Below are positions 23,824 to 34,723 of a stretch of 45,133 bases of DNA, in pieces. The stretch is from DATDOR01 sp035512695 (GTDB lineage Bacteria > Chloroflexota > Anaerolineae > Anaerolineales > JABWBV01), in assembly GCA_035512695.1 (NCBI GenBank), contig DATKDL010000005.1:1-45133 (forward strand), given 5' to 3'. How positions within the stretch are numbered: position 1 is the first letter of the stretch; the number at the start of each line of letters is the position of its first letter. The notes below the pieces were generated by a model. The model did no database searches. It saw nothing but the letters and a program-made list of their open reading frames with translations, and had not been told where the DNA came from. The position numbers were made by a program, and so were the translations under genes.

Positions 23824-25089
23824 TTGAGCGACGTCATCATCATCGGTGGGGGGCCGGCCGGGTCGGCCATGGGGACGTACCTGTCAAAGGCCGGGATCTC
23901 AAATATGATCATCGAGGGCTCGAACCACCCGCGCCCGCACGTCGGAGAATCGATGGTGACTTCATCGACCCGCGTGTTCAAGGACCTGGGTTTCCTGCCC
24001 GTTCTCGAACGGGAGGGGTTCGTCCACAAGTACGGCGCCACGTGGCATGCGCCGAAAAACCGCGGCAAATTCTCGATCGAGTTCGCCGAGTTCCCCCAGG
24101 AAGGGATCGACCAGGATTACACCTACCACGTCGACCGGAGCAAGCTGGACCTGCTTATGCTCAAGCACGCGGAGGACCATGGGAGCAAAGTGATCCAGGG
24201 GCTGCAGGTCAATCGGGTCCTGTTTGAGGACGACTACGCCTGCGGGGTCCAGGTCCGGTTGGGAGAAAAAAGCGTCAATCTGAAATCCCGCATGGTCGTG
24301 GATGCGAGCGGGCGGAATACCCTGCTCGGGCGGCAGTTGAAGCTGAAGGTCAAAGACCCGAACTTCAACCAGTACGCGATCCACGCCTGGTACGAAAACG
24401 TGGACCGCGGCGCGGATAACGCCCGCGACCACATCCACATCTATTTCCTCCCGATCGAGCGCGGCTGGGTCTGGCAGATCCCGATCACAGAGACGGTGAC
24501 CTCGATCGGGGTCGTCGTGGAGCGGGACGCTTTCCGGGCCGCGAACCAGGACATGGAAAAGTTCTTCAACGAACAGCTCCAGTCCAACAACAACCTGGCG
24601 GCGGCGATGGGGTCCGCCGTGCGGATCAACGAATTCAAGACCGAGGGGGATTACAGCTACAGCCTTTCGGAGTTCACGGGGAACGGTTACGTCATCATCG
24701 GTGATGCCGCCCGGTTCGTGGACCCTATCTTCTCCTCCGGGGTCAGCATCGCCCTGTACACGGCCAAGTACGCCTCCGAGCGGATCCGGATGGCGTTCGA
24801 GCAGAACGATTTCAGCCGGGAGATGCTCCTACCGTACGAGGTGAAGGTGCGCGGCGGGGTGAACATCTGGTACGAATTCATCCGCTTGTATTACAAGCTG
24901 CTGCCGCTGTTCACGCACTTTATCGCTTCGAAGGAGCACCGGCTGCAGGTCCTGCAGCTGCTCCAGGGTGAAGTGTACGACCGGGAGGAAGTGCCCGTCT
25001 TGAAGGCGATGCGGGATTACATCAAGGCCGTGGAGAACGAGGAGGACCACCTTCTGCGCTCGGCGCTGACTTCGATGCCGATCGATTGA
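23824..25089 (+). CDS. Flavin-dependent halogenase-like oxidoreductase
   Basis: 421 aa. FAD-binding GGGPAG at residues 8-13 and GDAARFVDPIFSSGV (~294) place it in the p-hydroxybenzoate-hydroxylase/geranylgeranyl-reductase/halogenase superfamily. RGWVWQIPI (~213) matches the GWxWxIP signature of flavin-dependent halogenases, and a Lys near residue 69 (HKYGATW) could correspond to their catalytic Lys. It may therefore be a halogenase, but other family members are plain hydroxylases or reductases. TTG start with a GGAGG 5-6 nt upstream. No flavin reductase or biosynthetic cluster is nearby. Confidence 0.8.
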   Translation: MSDVIIIGGGPAGSAMGTYLSKAGISNMIIEGSNHPRPHVGESMVTSSTRVFKDLGFLPVLEREGFVHKYGATWHAPKNRGKFSIEFAEFPQEGIDQDYTYHVDRSKLDLLMLKHAEDHGSKVIQGLQVNRVLFEDDYACGVQVRLGEKSVNLKSRMVVDASGRNTLLGRQLKLKVKDPNFNQYAIHAWYENVDRGADNARDHIHIYFLPIERGWVWQIPITETVTSIGVVVERDAFRAANQDMEKFFNEQLQSNNNLAAAMGSAVRINEFKTEGDYSYSLSEFTGNGYVIIGDAARFVDPIFSSGVSIALYTAKYASERIRMAFEQNDFSREMLLPYEVKVRGGVNIWYEFIRLYYKLLPLFTHFIASKEHRLQVLQLLQGEVYDREEVPVLKAMRDYIKAVENEEDHLLRSALTSMPID

Positions 25090-25153
25090 TCCTGGTTTGG
25101 CGCCGGCCGTACATCTGAGGCATCGATGATCAGGCGGGCTGAGATTCACTGTT

Positions 25154-25200
25154 GAAAAAGACGCGCAGTCCGAACACCGTTCGGGCCGCGCGTCTTTTTC
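25154..25200. terminator. Terminator after the flavin oxidoreductase
   Basis: 13-bp perfect outer stem (GAAAAAGACGCGC with complement) plus an imperfect inner stem, T5 at the end. The rest of 25090-25288 holds no recognisable feature except a small 8-bp hairpin (25274-25298) containing the stop codon of the SH3b gene on the other strand. Confidence 0.8.
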
Positions 25201-25288
25201 ACCGGGTGCGGCTCGAACTCGACATGTCGCCGCCCGCGGTTTGAGGGGGAGATCACCTGCGTCGTTTCAAGGCAATCCCGTTCGCGAG

Positions 25289-26119
25289 TCACGGGATTGA
25301 ATAAATGAGAACGGCGGAACTACCCATATCCCCTGTCGCGGTGATTTTATACGTCCTTCCCGGCGTAACAGAGCTGTGTTGGAATGAAATTTCGATAATA
25401 TTCGTTTTTTCGGAATCGAAATTGACGAATCGCCTCGTATCAATGACGCCGTTTTCAATCCTGGCTACCACCACCTCGATGTATTCCCAATTCTTGAAAT
25501 TGAATAACTGTATATTGAAGCGGTAGAGATCACCGTAACCATTGATCAATACCCAGGCAGATAAATAGGCGGGCGGGGTTGTAGGTTTCGGCGGCGGATC
25601 GATGACGGCAAGCGCCGGTCCGTCCGGATCGATAAGGACGGTGCTCGTTAGAATCCAACCGTATTGATCTAACAGGAGGTCGATGTATAACCAGGTCTGG
25701 TCTACGTTCGAACCAACCACACCTACAATCATTTCATTCCCCAACACGGCGACCGGCGAATAAATCTCACCCGGACCGGAACGGACGATGACGAAAAGAT
25801 TGGTAATGATCGCTTGTGGGAGGGCCGGGGCGGTCGGTTCGGGAGTCGCGGTCCTCGTTGGTGTTATGGAAGCGGTGACCGTCGCGGCCGGTTGAGGTGT
25901 ACCGGTCAATATCCGATCGACTGTAGCCGGAATTGTCGGGGTTGGGAGCTCGGTTGCGCTGGCCTGCGTTATGGTGGATGGGTTGGGACCCGGGCTTTCA
26001 TCGATGCCCTGCTCCCCCGCGCCGGCTGGCGCGACAGAAGCACAGGAGGCCGTAAACAAAACGACAAACGCTGAAATCCAGGGGTTCAGATGTCGTACAT
26101 CTTCAATCATCTGCGTCAT
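25289..26119 (-). CDS. SH3b-domain lipoprotein
   Basis: About 276 aa from the start chosen. A lipoprotein signal (FVVLFTASC) is followed by a long Thr/Pro/Ala linker, then a bacterial SH3 domain (NLFVIVRSGPGEIYSPVAVLGNE...WILTSTVL, ~105-165), and a C-terminal beta-rich domain of unknown type. Probably anchored outside the membrane and binding peptidoglycan or protein. The frame extends to 26212, but the start at 26119 (or 26110) overlaps the end of the preceding gene and puts the signal peptide at the N-terminus. It is a paralogue of the gene before it. Confidence 0.78.
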   Translation of the reverse strand: MTQMIEDVRHLNPWISAFVVLFTASCASVAPAGAGEQGIDESPGPNPSTITQASATELPTPTIPATVDRILTGTPQPAATVTASITPTRTATPEPTAPALPQAIITNLFVIVRSGPGEIYSPVAVLGNEMIVGVVGSNVDQTWLYIDLLLDQYGWILTSTVLIDPDGPALAVIDPPPKPTTPPAYLSAWVLINGYGDLYRFNIQLFNFKNWEYIEVVVARIENGVIDTRRFVNFDSEKTNIIEISFQHSSVTPGRTYKITATGDMGSSAVLIYSIP

Positions 26120-26954
26120 CTTTATTGGATGTGACCGGGACGAAAACCGAAGTGTCGGCCTTCGATCCGGATGATCCTGTGCCCGTAATCGTAAAGACAC
26201 CGGTCGCATCAATCAGAAGTGAAGAGGATTTCGCTTCTCCCTTGAGATTAACGGTGACCTTAAACGATCTCGCCAGCGATCCATCCGGGCCGAAAATCTC
26301 TATCGCAACGGTTTCTTCCGGTTGAAATCCGGACAAATGAACCTCAAAACCGTAATAAGAACTCGACCAGCCTCGAAGTCGAATCAGCTTGTAAACCGCG
26401 TAGATTGCAGGCCGTGGTTGCGGAGTTTCCGTAGGCGGCGGAACAGGTGGCGCTTCATATACCTGGATCTGGGAGGATGGCAGATCCGGATCAACATTCG
26501 TAGACTTCAACCAGCCGAGTTCGGGTCCGGGCAGCATGATGACCAACCATTCGCCCTCGAGATCCTGGCCAATGATGCGGACAACAAAGCCTTCATAATA
26601 TGTCGCCCGAAAATGGTAATTTTCTCCCGGGCCGGAATACACTGAAGCCTGCGGTTGAATGATGATCCTGAGCAAAGTCACTGGTGTTGGAGTCGGGATT
26701 GGAGTGGTGGTGGGGACCTCGGTCGCCGTGCTGGTGGGGGTGGGAGAGCGTGTGTTCGTGGGTATCGGACTCGGCACCGTCGTGGGCACCGTCGTGGGCG
26801 AGGCGCTAACCGTTGCAGTGGGGATCGCAGAAGGTTCGACGTACGGGGTTTGAGATACGGGCTCAACCACGCACCCGGCCAACACAAATCCGCTGACAAT
26901 TGGAACGGCAATTCGAAAAACCAGGATGTGATTTTTAACGAATCTTCGGTACAT
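26103..26954 (-). CDS. SH3b-domain lipoprotein
   Basis: About 283 aa. N-terminal YRRFVKNHILVF and the lipobox VLAGC mark a lipoprotein. A Thr/Pro/Ser-rich linker precedes an SH3b domain (ASVYSGPGENYHFRATYYEG...LGWLKSTNV), then a second Pro-rich stretch and a beta domain. The start at 26954 has a GGGGAG ribosome site; the frame upstream to 26993 adds non-signal residues. It shares 17 bp with the following SH3b gene. It lies behind the rrn terminator, with no clear promoter of its own. Confidence 0.8.
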   Translation of the reverse strand: MYRRFVKNHILVFRIAVPIVSGFVLAGCVVEPVSQTPYVEPSAIPTATVSASPTTVPTTVPSPIPTNTRSPTPTSTATEVPTTTPIPTPTPVTLLRIIIQPQASVYSGPGENYHFRATYYEGFVVRIIGQDLEGEWLVIMLPGPELGWLKSTNVDPDLPSSQIQVYEAPPVPPPTETPQPRPAIYAVYKLIRLRGWSSSYYGFEVHLSGFQPEETVAIEIFGPDGSLARSFKVTVNLKGEAKSSSLLIDATGVFTITGTGSSGSKADTSVFVPVTSNKDDADD

Positions 26955-26997
26955 GATTCTCCCCTGATCCCAACTCGGGAAAATTGCTTCCAATGCA

Positions 26998-27041
26998 TTT
27001 TAAACCAAAAACCGCCCGTACGGGCGGTTTTTGGTTTAAAA
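26998..27041. terminator. rRNA-operon terminator, 44-bp perfect palindrome
   Basis: Two perfect 22-bp arms with no spacer, ending in AAAA/TTTT. It lies 10 bp beyond the 5S 3' end in the transcription direction, and has an internal T5 after the GC stem. Confidence 0.85.
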
Positions 27042-27050
27042 GAAAAAGCC

Positions 27051-27168
27051 TCTTGGCAATGACCTACTCTCCCAGGGGGCTGCCCCCCAAGTACCATCGG
27101 CGCTGGCGACCTTAACGACCGGGTTCGAGATGTTACCGGGTGTACCCTCGCCGCTAGAATCACCAAGA
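27051..27168 (-). rRNA. rrf: 5S ribosomal RNA
   Basis: About 118 nt on the minus strand. The terminal helix TCTTGG/CCAAGA closes, and conserved loops read CGAACCCGG and GGGAGAGTAGGTC. Last gene of the rrn operon. Ends are accurate to a few bases. Confidence 0.93.
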
Positions 27169-27210
27169 GACTTGTTTCACTTGGATTGGTTGTGCGATCG
27201 AAGTAGAGTT

Positions 27211-27263
27211 GGTGAAAACGGGGGTCGGCGGCGGCTCAGCCGTCGCTGCCCCCCGTTTTCACC
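27211..27263. repeat. Long hairpin between 23S and 5S
   Basis: A 14-bp perfect outer stem (GGTGAAAACGGGGG and complement) and a mostly paired inner stem with G-U pairs. No T run on the transcribed strand, so it may serve RNA processing or belong to the palindrome family. Confidence 0.7.
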
Positions 27264-27572
27264 GATATTTCGACCGCGACTAAATAGGAAGTAAAAACGT
27301 TTTCGAAAATTTCCGAGTTCTCCGCACCACGAGTTAAGCCCTCGGTCATTAGTACGGCTAAGCTAAATGCATTGCTGCACGTACACTCGCCGCCTATATA
27401 GCAGGTGGTCTTCCTGCGACCTTACTCCCACAAGGGGATGAGGGATCTTATCTTGGAGCGAGTTTCCCGCTTAGATGCTTTCAGCGGTTATCTCTGCCAG
27501 ACGTAGCTACCCAGCGATGCACCTGGCGGTACAACTGGCACACCAGCGGTCTGTCCATTCCGGTCCTCTCGT

Positions 27573-28332
27573 CAGTTAACCCTGATATTTCTATCAGGCC
27601 CAGACTATATCTTCACCCTCTCCGCTCTCGCAGAGTAGGGGCCGGCGTATTATGGCGGCTCTGGATTTAGCCTTGCAGCTAGCTCCGCCATCGAGATCTT
27701 GCGATCTCAGTCGTTACGGGGACAGGAAACCGCTTTCCTGAAACCTGCTTCTCACATACTCCGCCGTGTATTTTCTACGGCCGGAATAATTAGCTCCGGA
27801 CAGCCGGTCGGCAATCCGGCACACCTGAAGGAAATCCTCAGGGGACCGAATACCCGGAATGCTGTCCAACGCCTCCAACATCAATGCAACCTGTACTCGC
27901 TTGAAACGCACATACGGTTCAAGTTTCTCGAGAACAAATCGCACCCGATCGTGCCCATCCAGACGCAACTCACTGATGCCGTCGTTTCGATCAGACACGT
28001 AGCCAACGTCTAGTTGGTCACGCATCCATTCGAGTTCGGCACGGTGAGTGCTGTCCTGGTAGAGGACGATGGTTGAATAGAGGCGGAAGCCATATTTCAC
28101 ATCGTTTCTTGGAATGATTTTCAGCATGATACTGCCGTCACCATCAAGAAATCCTGCGATATATGAGTAAGTGGTTTCGTTCAAGCTGTTTCCGTCTTCC
28201 CACGGTATTCCCTTACTGACCGGGCGGCATTGCTGCCGTCACTGCTCGAGGACTGAGCAAATGTCAGGTTAGGCTTCACCGTTATTAGCCGGTTTGTCAG
28301 ATAGGATTACGCCTATCAGTAGCACGTATTGT
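27573..28332 (-). other. Group I intron at 23S position 2656 (sarcin-ricin loop)
   Basis: 760 nt. The 5' exon ends in U (...CCTAGT, E. coli U2656). The intron begins ACAATACG and ends in G (...GTTAACTG), and the 3' exon resumes with A2657 (ACGAGAGGACC). Both ends obey the group I rule. Core elements are visible: a Q-like GGGAATACCGTGGGAAG, an R-like GTAACGACTGAG and the S element GAAGATATAGTC. The I-CreI-like ORF lies between Q and R and its end touches R. Confidence 0.9.
27714..28184 (-). CDS. LAGLIDADG homing endonuclease (I-CreI-like) in the L2656 intron
   Basis: 156 aa with a single LAGLIDADG motif (YIAGFLDGDGS, residues 8-18), implying a homodimeric enzyme. The order of later blocks (VGYVSDRNDGISELRL; LEPYVRFKRVQVALMLEAL; SPEDFLQVCRIADRLSGANYSGRRKYTAEYVR) closely parallels I-CreI. 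TTG start at 28184 behind GGAAACAGC. It would cut intron-less 23S alleles. Its last codons run into the R element of the intron core, so protein and ribozyme share sequence. No frameshift or stop, so it may be active. Confidence 0.9.
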   Translation of the reverse strand: MNETTYSYIAGFLDGDGSIMLKIIPRNDVKYGFRLYSTIVLYQDSTHRAELEWMRDQLDVGYVSDRNDGISELRLDGHDRVRFVLEKLEPYVRFKRVQVALMLEALDSIPGIRSPEDFLQVCRIADRLSGANYSGRRKYTAEYVRSRFQESGFLSP

Positions 28333-28361
28333 ACTAGGAACAGCTCTCCTCAAATCCCTTA

Positions 28362-28395
<34 letters not shown>

Positions 28396-29132
28396 CACAT
28401 CAATCTCCAAATTGCTTCGGAGTGTAGACTATACCACCATCCCCTTTCGGGGAGACCGACGTATTGCGACGCTCGTAGATTTTCGGCGACAGATTGCCTG
28501 CCGATCCGATGGAGACGCCGCCTTGGCCTAAGCCTCAGTCGTTACGGGGGCTGCGATCACGCATGCCATCCAGGAAAGCGAGCACTTCGTTGTATCCGTA
28601 CTTCGCTTTTTTCGAATAGTTTAGCGCTTGAAACTCCTCAACCGATTTCGCCCATTTCAGGAACTGCTCTGGGGATGGTTTGTCCACCAAGAGCATATCA
28701 CTGATCAGCCTGGCCGCAGTTACGGCCTGCTGTCTCTTCAGGATCAGATAAGGCAGAAGCAGTTCGAGTACGGATTGAACCGGGTCAAGCCCTTCAATAT
28801 CGTACTGACTAATCCCATCGTTTCGATCGCGAACACGACCCAGCTTCAATCTGGAATGTAACCAATCCAGAATTGAGCGATTGTCGGTCCGCTGATAGAA
28901 AGCGATCGTTGCCTTGATCTGAAACCCCATCACGTAATCTCTCCGCGGTTTCAACTGGAGCATGATGCTCCCGTCACCGTCGAGAAACCCCGCGATGTAG
29001 GCGATTTCGGAAGTATTGTCCATCGCAGCCTTCCCACGGGATTGCCCTGGTTCTGGTCGGTGAGACCAGGGTTTCCCCGTTATGAGTCGGTTTTGCTGTC
29101 AGAGATTACTCTCTGAAGCCGCCTTTGTGTTG
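28396..29132 (-). other. Group I intron at 23S position 2593
   Basis: 737 nt. The 5' exon ends ...GACCGT (U2593), the intron starts CAACACAAAGG and ends ...GATTGATGTG, and the 3' exon starts CGTGAGACAGG. This is the site of the chloroplast intron that encodes I-CreI. Q-like GGCAATCCCGTGGGAAG, R-like GTAACGACTGAGG and S-like GTGGTATAGTC are visible, and the endonuclease ORF lies between Q and R. Confidence 0.92.
28535..29023 (-). CDS. LAGLIDADG homing endonuclease (I-CreI-like) in the L2593 intron
   Basis: 162 aa, single LAGLIDADG motif (YIAGFLDGDGS, ~9-19), with I-CreI-like blocks LGRVRDRNDGISQYDIEGL, LLPYLILKRQQAVTAARLI and SPEQFLKWAKSVEEFQALNYSKKAKYGYNEVLAF. ATG with GGGAAGG upstream. It is clearly related to, but different from, the L2656 endonuclease, so one may have arisen from the other or both been acquired. 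It is intact and ends inside the R element of the intron. Confidence 0.9.
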   Translation of the reverse strand: MDNTSEIAYIAGFLDGDGSIMLQLKPRRDYVMGFQIKATIAFYQRTDNRSILDWLHSRLKLGRVRDRNDGISQYDIEGLDPVQSVLELLLPYLILKRQQAVTAARLISDMLLVDKPSPEQFLKWAKSVEEFQALNYSKKAKYGYNEVLAFLDGMRDRSPRND

Positions 29133-29194
29133 ACGGTCTGAACCCAGCTCGCGTACCGCTTTAATGGACGAACAGTCCAACCCTTGGGACCTTA

Positions 29195-29232
<38 letters not shown>

Positions 29233-29264
29233 GAGCCACGCCGTCGATGTGAACTCTTGGGCGT

Positions 29265-29299
<35 letters not shown>

Positions 29300-29330
29300 A
29301 TGAGCCACGGCCCTTCCACTCGGTACCGTG

Positions 29331-29364
<34 letters not shown>

Positions 29365-29410
29365 GCGTTGGTCTTGCAGTCAAGCTCCCTTATGCCTTTA
29401 CACTCTACGG

Positions 29411-29441
<31 letters not shown>

Positions 29442-29467
29442 GGCACCTCCGTTACTCTTTGGGAGGT

Positions 29468-29498
<31 letters not shown>

Positions 29499-29632
29499 GG
29501 TCCCCCGCCCGGATCACGGCGCGGGGTTAGGGTCTAGATATATTCAGGGTGGTATTTCACTGATGGCTCCACCGAATCTGGCGATCCGGCTTCACAGCCT
29601 CCCACCTATCCTACACAAAATACACCCAAACA

Positions 29633-29686
<54 letters not shown>

Positions 29687-29802
29687 CGCGCATCTTCACA
29701 CGTATTTCAATTTCACCGGGTCCCTCGTTGAGACAGTGCACCGATTGTTACGCCATTCGTGCGGGTCGCCAATTATGCGACTAGGAATTTCGCTACCTTA
29801 GG

Positions 29803-30087
29803 CAATCTGTTACCACGTCCATAACCACCGGCTGAAGCCAGTGGCTATTTCAGCGGGCAGACCATTTCTGTCTGCCTCTGCATGTCGCCATGCAGTTCGG
29901 ACCATATCATCACATGACGTTGGCGTTTTTCATCATGTGCCTGGCGTATGGTCTCTGGGGATACTCTACCAAGAGTCTTTCCTGCTGATAGTCTGCACCG
30001 GATACATTGTCACTGCCCCGAAGGGCGAGTAGTTCCGGATCCTCAGATGTTCCAGCATATAGCCAGGTTTTACAACGGCCAAGGTTA
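29803..30087 (-). other. ORF-less group I intron at 23S position 1923
   Basis: 285 nt. The 5' exon ends ...ACTATAACGGT (U1923), the intron begins TAACCTTGG and ends ...GGTAACAGATTG, and the 3' exon resumes CCTAAGGTAGCG. This is the site of the I-CeuI intron. Q-like TATCAGCAGGAAAG, R-like CCAGAGACCATACG and S-like GATGATATGGTC are present. No endonuclease gene; the core differs from the two larger introns, indicating a separate origin. Confidence 0.88.
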
Positions 30088-30124
<37 letters not shown>

Positions 30125-30166
30125 GTTCAGAGCTTCGTCCGACCGAAGTCGTTCTAACCCCTCCCT

Positions 30167-30197
<31 letters not shown>

Positions 30198-30319
30198 CCT
30201 ATACGTCGTCTTACGACTTTGCAGAGACCTGTGGTTTTGTTAACCAGTCACCGGTGCCATTTCACTGCGACCTCCCGGGGCTCCAATAGTATTATCTTCA
30301 CCCTGGAAGGCACCCCTTA

Positions 30320-30357
<38 letters not shown>

Positions 30358-30903
30358 GAGGGTTCTCCCGTTCGCCTTGGTATACTCTACCCGTCTACCA
30401 GTGTCGGTTTGCGGTACGGGCACCAGAGGATCATCACTTAGAGGCTTTTCTTGGCAGCAAGGCTCAACCACTTACGCCTTGGTGGCTCGCTATCGCGCCT
30501 CAGCTCAGCCCGCGGATTTTCCTACGGGCCTCAACGCCTACACGCTTTGCACCTGCACTACCAATCACAGGCTGGCCTACCTCGCTGCGTCCCCCCATCG
30601 CTCCTCTCTGGTGGTTCCGGAATGTTGACCGGATATCCATCACCTACGCCTCTCGGCCTCGGCTAAGGACCGACTAACCCGACGCGGATTAACCTGCCGT
30701 CGGAAACCTTAGACTTACGGCGAATACGGTTCTCACGTATTTTACGCTACTCATGCCTGCATTCTCACTTCTGCCCGCTCCAGCCATCCTCACGGTTGAC
30801 CTTCACTGCAGACGGAACGCTACCCTACCGCTCCAGCTTGCGCTGAAGCCCATGGCTTCGGTACCAAGCTTAGCCCCGTTACATTTTCCGCGCAAGATCG
30901 CTT

Positions 30904-30950
<47 letters not shown>

Positions 30951-31561
30951 AAACCTCCTGGTTGTCCCAGCAATCTCACATCGTTTCCCACTTAGCTTGG
31001 ATTTGAGGACCTTAGCCGATGATCTGGGCTGTTTCCCTTTCGACTATGAAACTCATCTCACATAGTCCGACTGCCACGTTCTGAAGTACTGGTATTCGGA
31101 GTTTGGTTGGGTTCGGTAAGCGATAAGCCCCCTAGCCCATCCAGTGCTCTACCCCCAGTACTGAACACGTGACGCTAGCCCTAAAGCTATTTCGGGTAGA
31201 ACAAGCTATCTCCAAGTTCGTTTGGCATATCACCTCTACCCACAGCTCATCCTGCAGCTTTGCAACGCTGAAAGGTTCGGGCCTCCACGAGCGGTTAGAC
31301 TCGCTTCACCCTGGCCATGGGTAGCTCACTTGGTTTCGTGTCTAATCCTTGCGACTGTACGCCCTATTCAGACTCGCTTTCGCTACGGCTCCGGGTGTGA
31401 CTCCCTTAACCTCGCCACAAAGATTAACTCGCAGGCTCATTCTCCAAAAGGCACGCCGTCAGGCATTATGGCGCGCTTCCGTGTTTCCACGGCGCACAGA
31501 CCCATCATAGCCCTCCGACTGTTTGTAAGCTTACGGTTTCAGGTTCTATTTCACTCCCCTC

Positions 31562-31595
<34 letters not shown>

Positions 31596-32080
31596 TGTGC
31601 ACTATCGGTCGACAAGAGTATTTAGCCTTGGAGAGTGGACTCCCCAGATTCCCACCGGATTAGCGTGCCCGGTGGTACTCAGGATACCGGCTGGCGTCGT
31701 TCAGTTTTCGCTTACAGGACTGTCACCTTCTATGGTAGGCTTTCCCACACCTTTCTGCTAACCGTCCAACTGCCGTCTGCCGGTCCTACAACCCCGCAGG
31801 TGCAAGCACCTGCGGTTTGGGCTGTTCCCCGTTCGCTCGCCACTACTAGGGGAATAATCTCTTTTCCTCTGGGTACTAAGATGTTTCAGTTCCCCAGGTT
31901 CCCTTCTCATGCCTATGTGTTCAGCATGAGATGCTGCGGGTTCGCCGCAGCGTGTTTCCACATTCGGAGATCCCCGGATCGGCGCCTGTACACGGCTCCC
32001 CGGGGCTTTTCGCAGTGTCCCACGTCCTTCATCGGCTCTTGTCGCCAAGGCATCCACCGTAAGCTCTTAGTAGCTTAACT

Positions 32081-32459
32081 TTACGTGATGCGGAGAATTC
32101 GAAAATTTTCGTTTAAGATGCGATCGTTCGGTCGTTAAACCGATCGATCTGTTACGTTCTTTACTTCCTATTCAGTTTTTAAAGTTCAGGAACGACTTCG
32201 GCCGGTCCCCCGGCCACGCCTTCTTAGCTGGCGTACATCCATCGTTCACCCCTGCCACGGATCGCTCCGGAGCACGGGTCAACGATTGATGGTTCCCGCA
32301 ATCTGTAAAGTTCGACAAAAAAAGCCCGGCATATCGCCGGGCCTGTGTCCGCTGCGATAAACCGTATCCTACCTGCGACCTGCTTTTTCGTTTTCGCTCA
32401 AATTCACCAATCTTTTGATCAATCTTTTGACCGATTTATCATTTTCTGTGCAGCTCGCA
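32081..32459 (-). other. tRNA-Ala to 23S spacer
   Basis: No gene. It contains the right arm of the 23S processing stem, a CGATCG-rich local inverted repeat (~32120-32150) and the terminator-like hairpin at 32317-32342. No convincing promoter is seen. Confidence 0.6.
32317..32342 (-). terminator. Intrinsic-terminator-like hairpin inside the rrn operon
   Basis: On the minus strand a perfect GCCCGGC/GCCGGGC stem with 5-nt loop is followed by seven T. It faces the direction of rrn transcription, between tRNA-Ala and 23S. Confidence 0.7.
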
Positions 32460-32532
32460 TGGAGATGAGGGGGCTCGAACCCCTAACCTCCGCCTTGCAA
32501 AGGCGGCGCTCTCCCAATTGAGCTACATCCCC
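32460..32532 (-). tRNA. tRNA-Ala (anticodon TGC)
   Basis: 73 nt, complete cloverleaf: acceptor GGGGATG/CATCTCC with the G3-U70 wobble pair used for alanine identity, anticodon loop TTTGCAA and TTCGAGC in the T arm. CCA is not encoded. Standard position in the 16S-23S spacer. Confidence 0.97.
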
Positions 32533-32539
32533 GAAGGCG

Positions 32540-32608
32540 GTGCAAGGTACAAAGTGCAAGGTGCTCCATGAAGTTTTTCGTACTTTGCACCTGGTACTTT
32601 GTACCTTG
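32540..32608. repeat. Inverted heptanucleotide arrays between the two tRNA genes
   Basis: Left units GTGCAAG, GTACAAA, GTGCAAG, GTGCTCC (32540-32567); right units TACTTTG, CACCTGG, TACTTTG, TACCTTG (32581-32608). The halves are complementary, giving a 16-bp perfect outer stem in the precursor RNA. Confidence 0.85.
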
Positions 32609-32619
32609 CACTGTCTTCA

Positions 32620-32693
<74 letters not shown>

Positions 32694-32700
32694 GGTCTCG

Positions 32701-34441
<1,741 letters not shown>

Positions 34442-34675
34442 TGCTCGGCCAACACCGGCTTTCTGCCGGCCCTGTCCGTCGAGCGGGACGCAATTCTACC
34501 AACCGCATCTTCGGTTGTCAAGGAATTTAGAGACGAAAAACCGATGCCCGTTACGGACATCGGCCCTCTGCCAGACCGACAAGCACTGGCCCTGGTCTCT
34601 GGCTTCCCTCGTTATTGAATTGTCATCGGTTTGCCCGCGTTTGGGCGAAACCTGCTCAGTTCGTTTGCAACCGTA

Positions 34676-34703
34676 ATTATAGGCCAGTCTGCCGGGGTGT
34701 CAA
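34676..34703 (-). promoter_or_regulatory. rRNA operon promoter
   Basis: Minus strand consensus TTGACA (34703-34698), 16-bp spacer, consensus TATAAT (34681-34676). It is the strongest promoter in the window, 320 bp upstream of 16S and just beyond the recR stop. Confidence 0.9.
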
Positions 34704-34723
34704 GAGGCGAGATATAAGAATTA

